Source of the DNA: Pyxicephalus adspersus
Lineage: Eukaryota > Chordata > Amphibia > Anura > Pyxicephalidae
DNA length: 64,000 nucleotides
NCBI RefSeq assembly: GCF_032062135.1
Contig: NC_092864.1
Coordinates: 24,460,571-24,524,570 of the forward strand
Direction of reading: 5' to 3'
Shown: positions 1 through 10,000 of the stretch, piece after piece
Position numbering within the stretch: the first letter of the stretch is position 1
Layout of the letters: every line of letters begins with the position of its first letter
Translations under genes and position numbers: made by a program
Notes under the pieces: model-generated
What the model saw: only the letters and a program-made list of their open reading frames with translations
The model's database searches: none
What the model was told of the DNA's origin: nothing

Positions 1-339
1 GAAAAGGGAGGTTGTTAGTACAATGTCTATCCAATTGCATATTTATTCATTGACAAGCTTTACATACTTGTCCTTCATTCCTGACAATAATCACCAAGAC
101 ACGTCAGCCACCTATATATCCATAAATACTTGAAATGTTTGAAATGTACTGAATAATTTATACAAAGGTTTTTGTTTGTCGAAAGTTTTAGTTGGAGCAA
201 ATGTTTATAACGAATTTTCACAGGGTATGTTCTTTAAAAATACAGAGTGGGGAGCACAAGGCAATTTGCGAACCATAGATAGTGAGTAATGTACACACAC
301 TAGATAACTGTCCTTAGTGACAAACGGGTATGATCATTT

Positions 340-471
340 TTGGACAAAATCTAGCATGTGTACAACTAGCAAATGTCTTTGAAGAAATCCATTCCAGGTT
401 GGCTGGATCACCCAGCTTCACTGATGAAAGTGTATTCACTCCAGCCTTGGTGAGCTTTATTAAATCAGGCC
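340..471. repeat. Half copy of foldback MITE family A
   Basis: Contains GAAATCCATTCCAGGTTGGC, ACCCAGCTTCACTGATGAAA and the terminal GAGCTTTATTAAATCAGGCC. These are shared with the right arm of the copy at 40566-40782. The left arm is absent. Confidence 0.75.
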
Positions 472-477
472 CACTAT

Positions 478-621
478 CCACCTTCCAAAAACATGCAATC
501 AGGGTAATTGGCTTCCCCTTTAAAAATTGGCCTGTGTTAATGACATATGACTATGGTAAGGGACATTAGGTTGTGAGCCCCTTTTTAAAGCACTGTGTAA
601 TATGTTGGCGCTAAATAAAGT
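478..621 (+). mobile_element. SINE fragment (3' half) with GCGCTAAATAAA tail
   Basis: Sequence from the CCTTCCAAAAACATGC block through TATGACTATGGTAAGGGACA to TATGTTGGCGCTAAATAAAG matches, in the opposite orientation, the 3' two-thirds of the SINE at 53270-53597. The tRNA-like head is missing. It directly abuts the foldback repeat ending at 471. Confidence 0.75.
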
Positions 622-888
622 TAACAATTCAGTCTACTTTCACTGAAAACAATCATGAAAGATTGTTTGTCCATAGCTTTAATTAATGTTCTATCTAATG
701 TCTATGAGCAACCAACCGATATATATACAGAACAGTGTTCGGACAAAATGCAAACGATCGACCAATCACTATCACCAATAGGATGGTGAATGTGGTGTTT
801 TCAGTATTACTCTATGCATGCGACTAGTAAACTGAGCACCAAAGGCTACTGAATGCAACTATTTTACTTAGCTAAATGTCCAAGACAT

Positions 889-1149
889 CGTTTCTCAACC
901 AGGGTACCTCCAGAGGTTGCTTAAGCAATGAACAGTTTGCGACTCTCAGGTCAGTTTAATAGATACTGATGATCTTTTTGGTTATCTGTAAGGGTGACAT
1001 TTCTCCCACTAGCCAGCAATATAACCCATCGTCATACTGATCATCAAACTAATGTACTATGAGCTGTGGATATAGTAATTGTCAGGGGTCTTGAAGACCT
1101 GAAAGTTATTTTAAGGGGTTCACGCGTGTAAAAAAAGGTTGAGAAACCT
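889..1149. mobile_element. hAT-like MITE family B, copy 1
   Basis: Ends are inverted: TTTCTCAACC on the left and GGTTGAGAAA on the right. The interior has TAAGGGTGACATTTCTCCCA and TACTATGAGCTGTGGATATA, shared with the elements at 7309, 9466 and 34861. TIRs starting near TGTTTCTCAACC are typical of non-autonomous hAT elements; the class is inferred. Confidence 0.7.
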
Positions 1150-1678
1150 AGGAGATCAGATCATTCCTACACATTTAGTTATTCTCAACTATTGATTAAC
1201 AGCCTAAAACAAACCTGACCTGTAGTATACAAAGCAGTAGGGGTACACCATAGGTTGCTTGCTTATACATTTGGCATGGCTGTCCACCCTGCTTAAACAC
1301 ATTTCAATGCTAAATGCCTTAGGCTAGATGCCAGACCCAAGTGCTGTCACATGGTGTTAGGGGAGCAAGTTTAGCCCTGTGTAAGCTTTGTTTTTTAGGA
1401 AGATAATGCTTGCACAGGAATGGATGAGTGGTCTGGGGGGTTAGGTACCAGGTGAATATGGTGCCTTATGTGTGGTGGATCTGTTATGTTGCCTAGTATG
1501 AGCAAAGTACAGATTTGCTTTAAATCCAACCCTGCTGACTTCCATTTCTTGAATATGTTGAAAAGTAAAAGTGGGTTGTTTAGGTTGTTTACATCTGTTC
1601 TACAATACAGTGATTTTGCCTCACATACGTCAACATAAAGCACAAAGAACAATGGTGAATGTGCTAAAGGTTGATGTG

Positions 1679-2108
1679 TAAAGCTACGTACACACTTCCA
1701 ATTATTATCGTCGGAAAACGAACGACGAACGTTCCTGCACGATATATACGAACGATCGTATAGCACCGATCCTGCACATAGAGGTAACGACACGATCGTT
1801 CGTAGATATTGTACACACAATAGATACGATCGTTTAAGCGATAGAGGAACTATGTGCACGACAGGAAAGTGAACGGACGTTCGTTCATCACGCATGCTCT
1901 GACCATGGACGATCAACGAACGACCGTACACACGAACGATGTTCAACGATCGTCGTCCAATCCGATCCGCCGGTCCGGTCGTTCGTTTCCAACAATTTTC
2001 CTCGTTCGTCGGCGTCGTTGGTTACTTTTTTACGAAGGATTTTTTGCCCAATCGATCGTTCGTCGTTCGATTGGAACGATAAAAATTGGAAGTGTGTACG
2101 CACCTTTA
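1679..2108. mobile_element. Long foldback MITE family C, copy 1
   Basis: The left end AAGCTACGTACACACTTCCA and right end TGGAAGTGTGTACGCACCTT are inverted repeats. The interior is rich in CGATCG, AACGA and TCGTT words, so much of the 430 bp can fold on itself. A second copy in the opposite orientation lies at 20445-20866. No transposase is encoded. Confidence 0.85.
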
Positions 2109-2823
2109 GTAATGCAGAACCTACAAAATGAACCACTTCATTAAATACCAAATTTTTTGCTCATAAACTTCTCTCAATGAACTCATGCAAAAAGTTCAAA
2201 AGTTGAAGTGTTGCAAAGTGTTTGTTCAACTATCATGTGAACTTCAACTGTAACGGTAAACAGAAACTCCTGTGCCAAATATTTTGTACTGTATGGAGGG
2301 TGTCTTATTAGTGTATTTTTCTTATTAAATGTACATTGTGACAAGGTGTCTTATCTGTAACTGGGACAATATACCTTTTAAATAAAATACAATATAAATA
2401 TTTTTTGAAATATTAGCTTATATGTAAAATATATTTACTAAATATTCAATTATATAATATAGTAATTGAATATTACAAAACAATATTCCAAAGTGTGTTT
2501 TACCATAACAGCAGGCCTGTGGCACTCTACTCCAGTACTACGTTGCTGTCTACATTATGTGACCATATATTTCAAAGTGTTTGGTACATTTTTATATGTA
2601 GCGAGCTTGAACCTGCCTCATTAACGCCTCAGTAAAGTGCAGCTTAAGTTTACATTTTTTGGAGTACTAAGGGGTTAAACCCATTTTTTTTTTCTGTTTA
2701 TATCCTGCTAAGGAGATTTACATTTACTTCCTGTTCTGAAGACACAAAAGTGAGAGGAAATGTTAACATACAAGAGGAATTGCCCTCCTAATCAGCACCG
2801 TCTTCTCTTGGACACATTTTATG

Positions 2824-2978
2824 TGATTTATTAAAGCTCTTCAAGACTTAAGAAGATAGACTATCATGGGAGAATCTGAGTGATACTGGGTCAGATCCAT
2901 TACAGGTTTGCTGGATCTCCCAGGTTCTCCCATGATAGTCTATATTCTCCAGTCTTGGAGAGCTTGGATAAATCGGGC
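2824..2978. mobile_element. Foldback MITE family A, short palindromic copy
   Basis: The left arm TGATTTATTAAAGCTCTTCA and the matching GACTATCATGGGAGAA pair with right-arm TTCTCCCATGATAGTC and the GGAGAGCTTGGATAAATC end. The result is a near-perfect hairpin of about 150 bp with a short loop near 2900. Confidence 0.8.
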
Positions 2979-4379
2979 CAATTCTCTGTGCTATTGACAA
3001 CTTTCAACAACAACCAGAGAGCGTGAATCTCAGCTGAGGTGCTGAGAAATTTTCACGTGAATCATGTGCCTCCACTGGAAAATTTTCATGTTACAGTGAT
3101 AACTAAAAATTTGGTATATTTTCTAGTTTTACCCCTGAATACAGTGGACCCTAAGGCTGGCACAGATGGGATCAAAAACTGACCCCTCTTCCCCGCCTCC
3201 AAAAAATGACTCTAGATACACACAGAAATATGCACATGTATGAAGCTGGATTGAAGGAATAGGAAATAAACATGTATAAAAATAAACATGTGTGTAGTTA
3301 TTATTGCATGTCATTTCTATGTCATATACTGTACAGATCCCTTTGTTAGCTGTTCTCTTTTTAAATGTCCAAAGAGAGCAGTAATTTCCCTGCCGATGTC
3401 ACACTAATAATTTCAATTCTTTTTGTGATCTGCTTCATCGCTTCGCCTATCCTCTCCCTTAATGATATTATGTCATTTTCTGTGCAGACTTATATCCCAG
3501 TATTCCTGACATCTGGGAAATGGGTCATTGGTCCAGCCAAGCTGATGTTATATTGCTACTGACTTCAGCGTTTTAAGACTCTATTCTTAGCCAGATTGTT
3601 TTAAAGATTTGCCTTTTTTAAAGCCACTTATGGTGAATAGAGGTGGACTGCAATAGTTCTTTACTGACTATTGATGAGCCTTTTATTAGCACTGATAGAT
3701 GTTGAGGTGGGGCTTTATGGTTTTGGCCCCAAGGCAATCTGCACCATATAGGCATATACAAACTTTAAAGGGTTTATTTAGTGCTTGGGTTTGGTAAGAG
3801 ATTTGTGCCAGAGGTTTGGTGGAAAAAAAATGTACGTTAATGTATGTTTGTAATATAAATTTGTATTACCTTTTGCATTATGTATGTTAACTTTTAGATT
3901 CTTTTCCTCACCTTTAAATGAAGGCGATGGAGTGGTACTATCAACTGATGGAATTAAGGTACAAGAAGTTCTCTGTAGGAACGTCTTTCATTCTTTACCT
4001 GGAACCTAAAATTTAGGCAGTAAAGGCCAACACCAATCTTCCCTTTCTTTTGCTCTTTTACCAGCTACTTGTTTTAGTAAATGCAGCAAGTGGGGAAGGA
4101 ACTGGGGTTGTAGAGGTCTGGATGGCCCCTTACTATAGAGGATCTGTAGGGTCTCTTCATATGACCACTGTGTGGCTGCTCACTACTGTAGTTAGTTACA
4201 GAACCAGAAGAAAAGATCTTCTACTATTGGGTTCATTACCTGGCTCTGTCTTAGTTGATACCTAGGAAGTAGTAGCAGATCTCCCCTGCCAGCTCTATTC
4301 ATACCAGTAAGCTCCTGGTAAATATACACCTGTGAGTAAGCTGCAGATGGTTCACACTTACAGAGGTTTGAGGGTCTGC

Positions 4380-4500
4380 TTGGGCTCTGATGTAAAAGAA
4401 GGCTTCTGATCTGAAGGTGGGGCTATGTTGTATAGAAGAGCTCCTTATGTGAAGGTGAGAAGGATGTGAAGGGAGAACTCTGATGTGAAAGAGGTTCCAT
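4380..4500. repeat. Degenerate tandem repeat around a TCTGATGTGAA word
   Basis: Variants of CTCTGATGTGAAAG recur at irregular spacing (about 4387, 4409, 4450 and 4480). It looks like an old minisatellite; nothing else is recognisable. Confidence 0.4.
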
Positions 4501-6541
4501 ATTTAAAGAGGTACTCTTATTTTATCAAAATTTGTCAAAGCTTAGCACTGGGGCCACTAGACCAGTAGTCAGAGGAGCGTTCGCAATGGTGCAGAATTGC
4601 TGCTGAAGGAGTGAGGAAGACAGGTACAAGTTCTGCATGAGGCCCCAGAGCTGAATCACTGAATGCAGCTGTCTATAGAACAGATAACTCAAGGCAAAAC
4701 TGGGAGTGACCATGCTGTCCCATAATGTGATTTCTCTCACCCTCATGCAACTCTAATAGAATAATTACATGGTATAGGTGAGGTGTGGAAAGCTTTTAAT
4801 AATTGTGCTGAGAAGCCAAGAGGTCTTGGGGAATCCCAGGTCTTGCTATATCTACACAGCAAAAAATAGACTTTCTGGAAAAGCTACAAGACAATTCTGC
4901 AGGTGCCGCCATCCTTGACATGAGCACCATTCGTATTACTAGGCTTGCTGAATATAGGTCCACTCTAATAATTTAAGCCACTGACTCGAACAATTAGAAG
5001 ATCTGACTTTTTTATTAGTATACATGCTCCAGGTTATTGATTCACGCCGTACTGAAGTGGGAATGACAGCATAACAGCCAGTCACTATTTTTTCAGAAAG
5101 AAGTTTGCAATGGCAGCCACATATTCTACATGTGACATACATATATAATGCAATCTGTGAATGGTTTTTCTTCTGTACATGTCTAAAAAAATGCCAACAG
5201 CTGGGTGAACAGATGTAAATAAACTTCTGACCACCATATCCACCAAGAGCTTGCTTATTTGCTGTTGCAGTGTTAAACAAAAGGAAAAAAACTGTTGCTG
5301 GAACTGCTTACAAAGTTTTATCTGGAATTAGGAACCGTGGTGGTTCATCTCTGCCAACCAACCCTCAATCATACGCAAGACCATGGAACATAGCAGGGAC
5401 TGGCAATGTCTCTTGTGCAATAAAATAATCATGCCTGCCTGATCACGTTTTTTATTTTCACTCACCTGTCCTTACTCTGGTGTGGACACCCTGGCATCTT
5501 CCTTCACTTCTCTTCCAGATCCTTTGCCATGTTGAATAGCCAGCCTGGGATGAAGTAAGTTCATTTATTAGAAGCATGCGCACCTGTAATTAGAAAAGAA
5601 GATTGTGAACAGGCAGGTAAGATGTTTTATTGTAGAAAGAACATTGCAATAAAAACCATTCCTGCTCACGTTTTTGTAATGCAGAACTTTAGTTCCAATA
5701 AACCCCCAATAAACTACAAAACACGCCATCTTTTCTGGCATGGATCTGAAGAGAGAGGAATGTGTTCTGCAGTCCTGACACTCAGGCATAACATTATTAT
5801 TATATTCTATTATTATAAGAAGTTATATTAAATGTCAGTGGATATTGAAGGATTGGGCAAGTCCTGGTTATTGCTGAATGTGGTAAATGTGGTTGTCATG
5901 GGATGCCACACAAGACTCAGGGGCAGAATTGAGGTAATAGTGGGCAGTTACCAGGGAAACAGGGGGGCTCTGGTTGGAAGTAGGACGGGTAATGCCCCAG
6001 GTACCCCCTCCCTTAGCCCCAGACCTCTTTCAGCTATTACACAAGCTGCCTAACCTGTGCTGTCCCTTTTACACCCCCATTCCACGTCCCCCCACACAAT
6101 ATGGGTCTTTCTTCAGTACAGGACAGGGTAATAACTTTGAAGTGAAGATTTCAAATACAGGACAGGACGGGGCCATTTCCAGGCAATAAAGTCACTTACA
6201 GCGCTAATAGCGGGGCCCCAATTATGGCCCAGCTCCTGTCCAACAGGTAGGTACAGAGTCCACTTTGCAGGGTTTTTTTTATTGTAAATATGGCAGAACT
6301 GCTTTACCATTGCAGTTTTGTTTTAGCATTGAAGCCACAGTAGGATAATGATAGAATAAGGGCATAACATGTAATAAATATCAGGAAAAGTAGAGCTGCT
6401 TCAATGTATGTAGTATAGAAACACAGCTAGGTGTCACAGAGCACAATATAGGTGGCATTGCTTTTATTATATTATAATTTTATTATAAGTATATAAGTGC
6501 CAGGGTGCAATTCCTCTGTGGGGTAACCATGGGTGACACTT

Positions 6542-6690
6542 GACCAGCTTTCTGAGAGGTGAGTGGACACGTGACCATCTGCCTGTGGAGGTGAGTGGAC
6601 ACGTGACCGTTGCCCTGTGGAGGTGAGTGGACACGTGACCGTTGCCCTGTGGAGGTGAGTGGACACGTGACCGTTGCTCTGTGTCGGTGA
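6542..6690. repeat. 32-bp minisatellite with four CACGTG E-boxes upstream of exon 1
   Basis: About four and a half copies of a 32-bp unit containing GTGGAGGTGAGTGGACACGT. Each full unit carries the palindrome CACGTG, at 6568, 6600, 6632 and 6664 (exactly 32 bp apart), followed by ACC. The two middle copies are identical and the outer ones are diverged. It lies about 340-440 bp before the start codon, next to the GC-rich promoter stretch. CACGTGAC-type sites are bound by bHLH-ZIP factors such as USF or TFE3; use here is inference. Confidence 0.9.
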
Positions 6691-6943
6691 CTACTGTGGC
6701 AGTGATTGCGCTGTGTAGGTGAGCGGGGACACTCCCGTATAGCGCTCACAGTAACCTGGCCGTACGTTTCCTCCACACTCCGCCTCTCCTCCCCCTCCCA
6801 CCCAGGTACGTCCCTTCCCTGGCACCTGCTGCTGACCTCACCGGCCCCACCTTCCCTTCTCCGCCCGCAGCCTCCGCCGCTCCCACAAGTTTTGACACTT
6901 GTGAGTCGCCGCCGGTGGGAGCTGGGAGAGGCCGTAGCCGGGC

Positions 6944-6967
6944 ATGGTGAGGAGCCGGCACAGCTAA
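6944..6967 (+). other. Short upstream ORF (7 codons) before the BAIAP2L1 start
   Basis: ATG at 6944 opens a frame MVRSRHS closed by TAA at 6965-6967, 39 bp before the main ATG. If transcription begins upstream of it, it could lower initiation at the main start or allow reinitiation. Whether it is in the mRNA is unknown. Confidence 0.4.
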
Positions 6968-7006
6968 CACACAGAGCCTGGAGTTGAGGATAGAGCAGCA
7001 GCCATC

Positions 7007-7057
7007 ATGTCCCGGGACCCGGAGGCCGTGGCCAGGATCACAGAGAACACGTACAAG
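7007..7057 (+). CDS. BAIAP2L1: BAIAP2L1 coding exon 1 (residues 1-17)
   Basis: Encodes [17 protein letters not shown], the N-terminus of the I-BAR domain. The start is chosen because MSR plus the ENTYK ending align with the vertebrate family, and the ATG has A at -3 (a favourable Kozak base). The donor is AAG|GTATGG, phase 0. It sits in the GC-rich promoter region, typical of a first coding exon. Confidence 0.95.
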
Positions 7058-10000
7058 GTATGGCGAGAGTACACAGTCCTGGCAATGCCAGCTCATGGGG
7101 CATGCTGGGACTTGTAGTGCCTACTGACCCCACACATCACCTTGGTGCCACATCACAAAGACAGCTGCCTGGGCAGGGGAGGGGGCACAAAGCTTCCGAT
7201 TCCCACCCACCTGCACGCTTGGGGCTCTCATCCTTACTGAGCTGACAGCAGCATGCAGCCAGCAAAGTCTGAGGTCACCTGATCACCTGCATAGTTCTGT
7301 GTATTGCTAGGGCTTCCTAGAGAACTTTTATCTGTAAGGGTGACATTCTTCCCACTGGCCACCAATGTAAGAGGAATTCTTCCCACTGGCCACCACACCG
7401 ATATACTGTGAGCTGTGGATATGGGAACTATAGAAAGGCTTCCCTAAAACTTTCCAAGGGTTCTCTCATAATATAAAGATTGGGAACCCCTGCTATATAG
7501 CCTAGATCTCAGAGACTTCAGATATAACAATGGCAGCTGCTGTACTTCTCTCCTGATTGTTAGCTGAGGACCTCTGACATGTGGAGGTGTAGTCATAAAA
7601 AAGAAGAGGGGGCACGGTAAGCCTATCAGTGGCTAGGGAGATCCTATAGGGGGTCCCAGGAAAAAGTCAGGGCATGGCGTGCCCGCCCCACTACGCCTCC
7701 ACTGACATGTGGATCAGATCTGGCATTGTGAACCTTGGGGCTTATACAAGTTTGGTTCCTCCATAGATACACATGTATGATGCGGATTGACGTTCCGGTA
7801 TGTAAGCGTTCAGTCGACATTCAGAGCAGCACCTCCACCTAACCCCCAAAGGTTAAAGGGGTATTCCTCAGGAACAAATACCAAGCAGGGGAGTAAAAGA
7901 TGTGAATGTCGATATTGTGGATGCTGATTATAGGAATTGTCAGTTTTATTGTTGGTGTTATTGTACTGAGAAATCTCTTTTACTAATATAAATAATGAAA
8001 TGGACGCCAAGCAGATCTAAAGCTCAGATGAATCCAGTTCTGTGGATAGTGATAAATATTGCTTTCAGTCTGATCACTGATCGGATCAATTGATTGTATC
8101 TGAACTGAAGGCAACGGCCAACTGATTGTAAATAACGATTGATTGGACGTGAACAGATCTGATGTGTGGAGACGCTTGATGAAATCTGATCTAGCAATCG
8201 CCCAGTTGATAACACAGAATGTGGTACATGTATGCAGTGTTCAACCCAGAATTGTTTTTAGGCCAGGTGGGAAGAAATTGTAGGTGGGTGCCAGTCTCTG
8301 TATTGTGACCCAACTCTTCAGTAAACAGCCTGGTGGTTCCTGAAAAGTGCCGGGTGTTCCACCCAATAAAAGGGGCCGGGGAGAACACTGATGTGCGTTG
8401 TTTTGGGTCCTCCAACCAAAGATTACTAATTGGAAAATCAATAGGACCAGTCAGTTGTTTGCAAAATTGGCATTGACTTTACTATTGTGTACTAGGCTAC
8501 ATCATTCATTATATATATTTTTTTTACATCAGCCTTCTACAGACATCAGAGCTCAGATTGGGATGGGGAGGAAGTAGCACAAGGAGCCAATCACTTGTGC
8601 TGATGTCATAGGCTAACGAGGAACAGACAGATAGGAGACAGAAGGGTGAGGCAGAGGTGAGCGAATTAGTCAGCTGCTTCTCCTTTCACTGGTCCAATCA
8701 CAGACTGGGGGAGGGACAAGACCTGTATGTGTTATAAAACAGTGGCAGGTCTCTCTATCCAGGTGGGCTGAGCTGTGTTAATTTCAAAACTGGATAGATA
8801 TGAATAAAAATCATTTGCCATCATATTAAGCTGTTTGCCTGGATTTCATTGCTGGATTTTATTGTCAATGGTTAGACAATTACCACCACTTGCAGCAATA
8901 ACAAATATGAGCAGAGTAAAACAAAGTACCAGCAAGAGTTCCCATTGTTTCTAGTAGCACTATATTCTTGATCCTGGTGTATGTGAATGGTGGTTACAAT
9001 TTAGTGGAGATTGTTGTGTTTGGCACCTACCATTAGCCAGTGGGGAAGTCACACATTTCTTATGTTGTCATCTATAAGTTAAATTGTTTCCTAGTTTAAG
9101 AGGACGTCAAATGTTTTTACTTCAGTTTTCATAAATCCGTCTCTTTCCTGCACGTTTTATCATCTTTTCCCCTTGCACCTCGGTAGATGGCATCTGCTGG
9201 CATGATATTTTTGTTATTTGCAATGATTGGTTACTGTAGAGGTTGGTGAACCTGAAAGTTGTCAGGAAAAGATTACATAGAAATAATGCGAATGTGGACT
9301 TTAGAAGGACTCGCGATCATGTGCAGAGATTAGCAATTCCAGAGCAATCTCTGCCCAGAAATACAATCGTGTTGGTGTTCAGTTACTTTAAATCTTATAG
9401 AAACAATGTGATATTCAGGATGGCATCAGATTTATATCTCATGCATTGTTCCTGGTGAGACAACTGAGTGTTTCTCGACCTTTTTATCATGGGAGACCCT
9501 TGAAATAGCTTTCAGATCTTCAGGGGACCCCTTCTATAATTAATATATCTACAAATCATGGTACATTAGTGTGGTGATCAATGGGAAGAATGTCTCCCTT
9601 ACAGACAGCCAAAAAGATTGATGGTGTCACTTAAGCTGACCTGAGAGGCACAGATTGCTCATTGTTTAAGGAACCCCTAGCAACTTGTGGAGGAACCCTG
9701 ATAGAGAAATGCTGCTCTGTATATAAACCGGGTAATCTATAATGAAAGGAGTGTGTTTGTTTGATCTGAATAGGCTGCACACTTTTTCCATGGTAAATGC
9801 AAAGTACATTTTCTACGTTGTGTAAATATGATATCTGAGCTCTATTCTTACCGTGTATACCGTGCTTTAAACCTTGGCCGCAGAGCAGGTAATGTGTGAT
9901 GAGTGAGAGCAATGATGTAACGCGGGACGGTGAACTTTTTATTGTTGGATACATTTGTATTTAAGAGCAAGCGGTTAGAGGTTTATTAGATCACTAATTT

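Larger units (their letters stand above)
1..6480. other. Intergenic sequence upstream of BAIAP2L1
   Basis: No gene-like exon was recognised on either strand. The short ORFs here are uncharacterised reading frames or lie inside repeats. It contains the foldback repeats, SINE fragment and hAT-like copies listed separately, plus AT-rich unique sequence around 2300-2500. An exon of a neighbouring gene with short coding segments could be missed by eye. Confidence 0.6.
6700..7060 (+). promoter_or_regulatory. BAIAP2L1: GC-rich promoter / 5' UTR region of BAIAP2L1
   Basis: The base composition changes sharply from AT-rich flanks to GC-rich sequence with many CpG dinucleotides and pyrimidine-rich CCTCCCC-type boxes (6780-6880), ending in coding exon 1. 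No TATA box is evident at a fixed distance. This is the usual look of a CpG-island promoter; the transcription start cannot be fixed from sequence alone. Confidence 0.75.

Noticed and set aside
330..569. 79-residue ORF
   Set aside because: It lies entirely across a MITE half copy and a SINE fragment; not a gene.
1395..2151. Several overlapping ORFs of up to 183 residues on both strands
   Set aside because: They overlap the CpG-rich foldback element at 1679-2108, whose composition removes stop codons by chance on both strands.
6542..6690. Possible CRISPR-like array (regular 32-bp period)
   Set aside because: Contiguous tandem units without distinct spacers, in vertebrate promoter DNA; a minisatellite.
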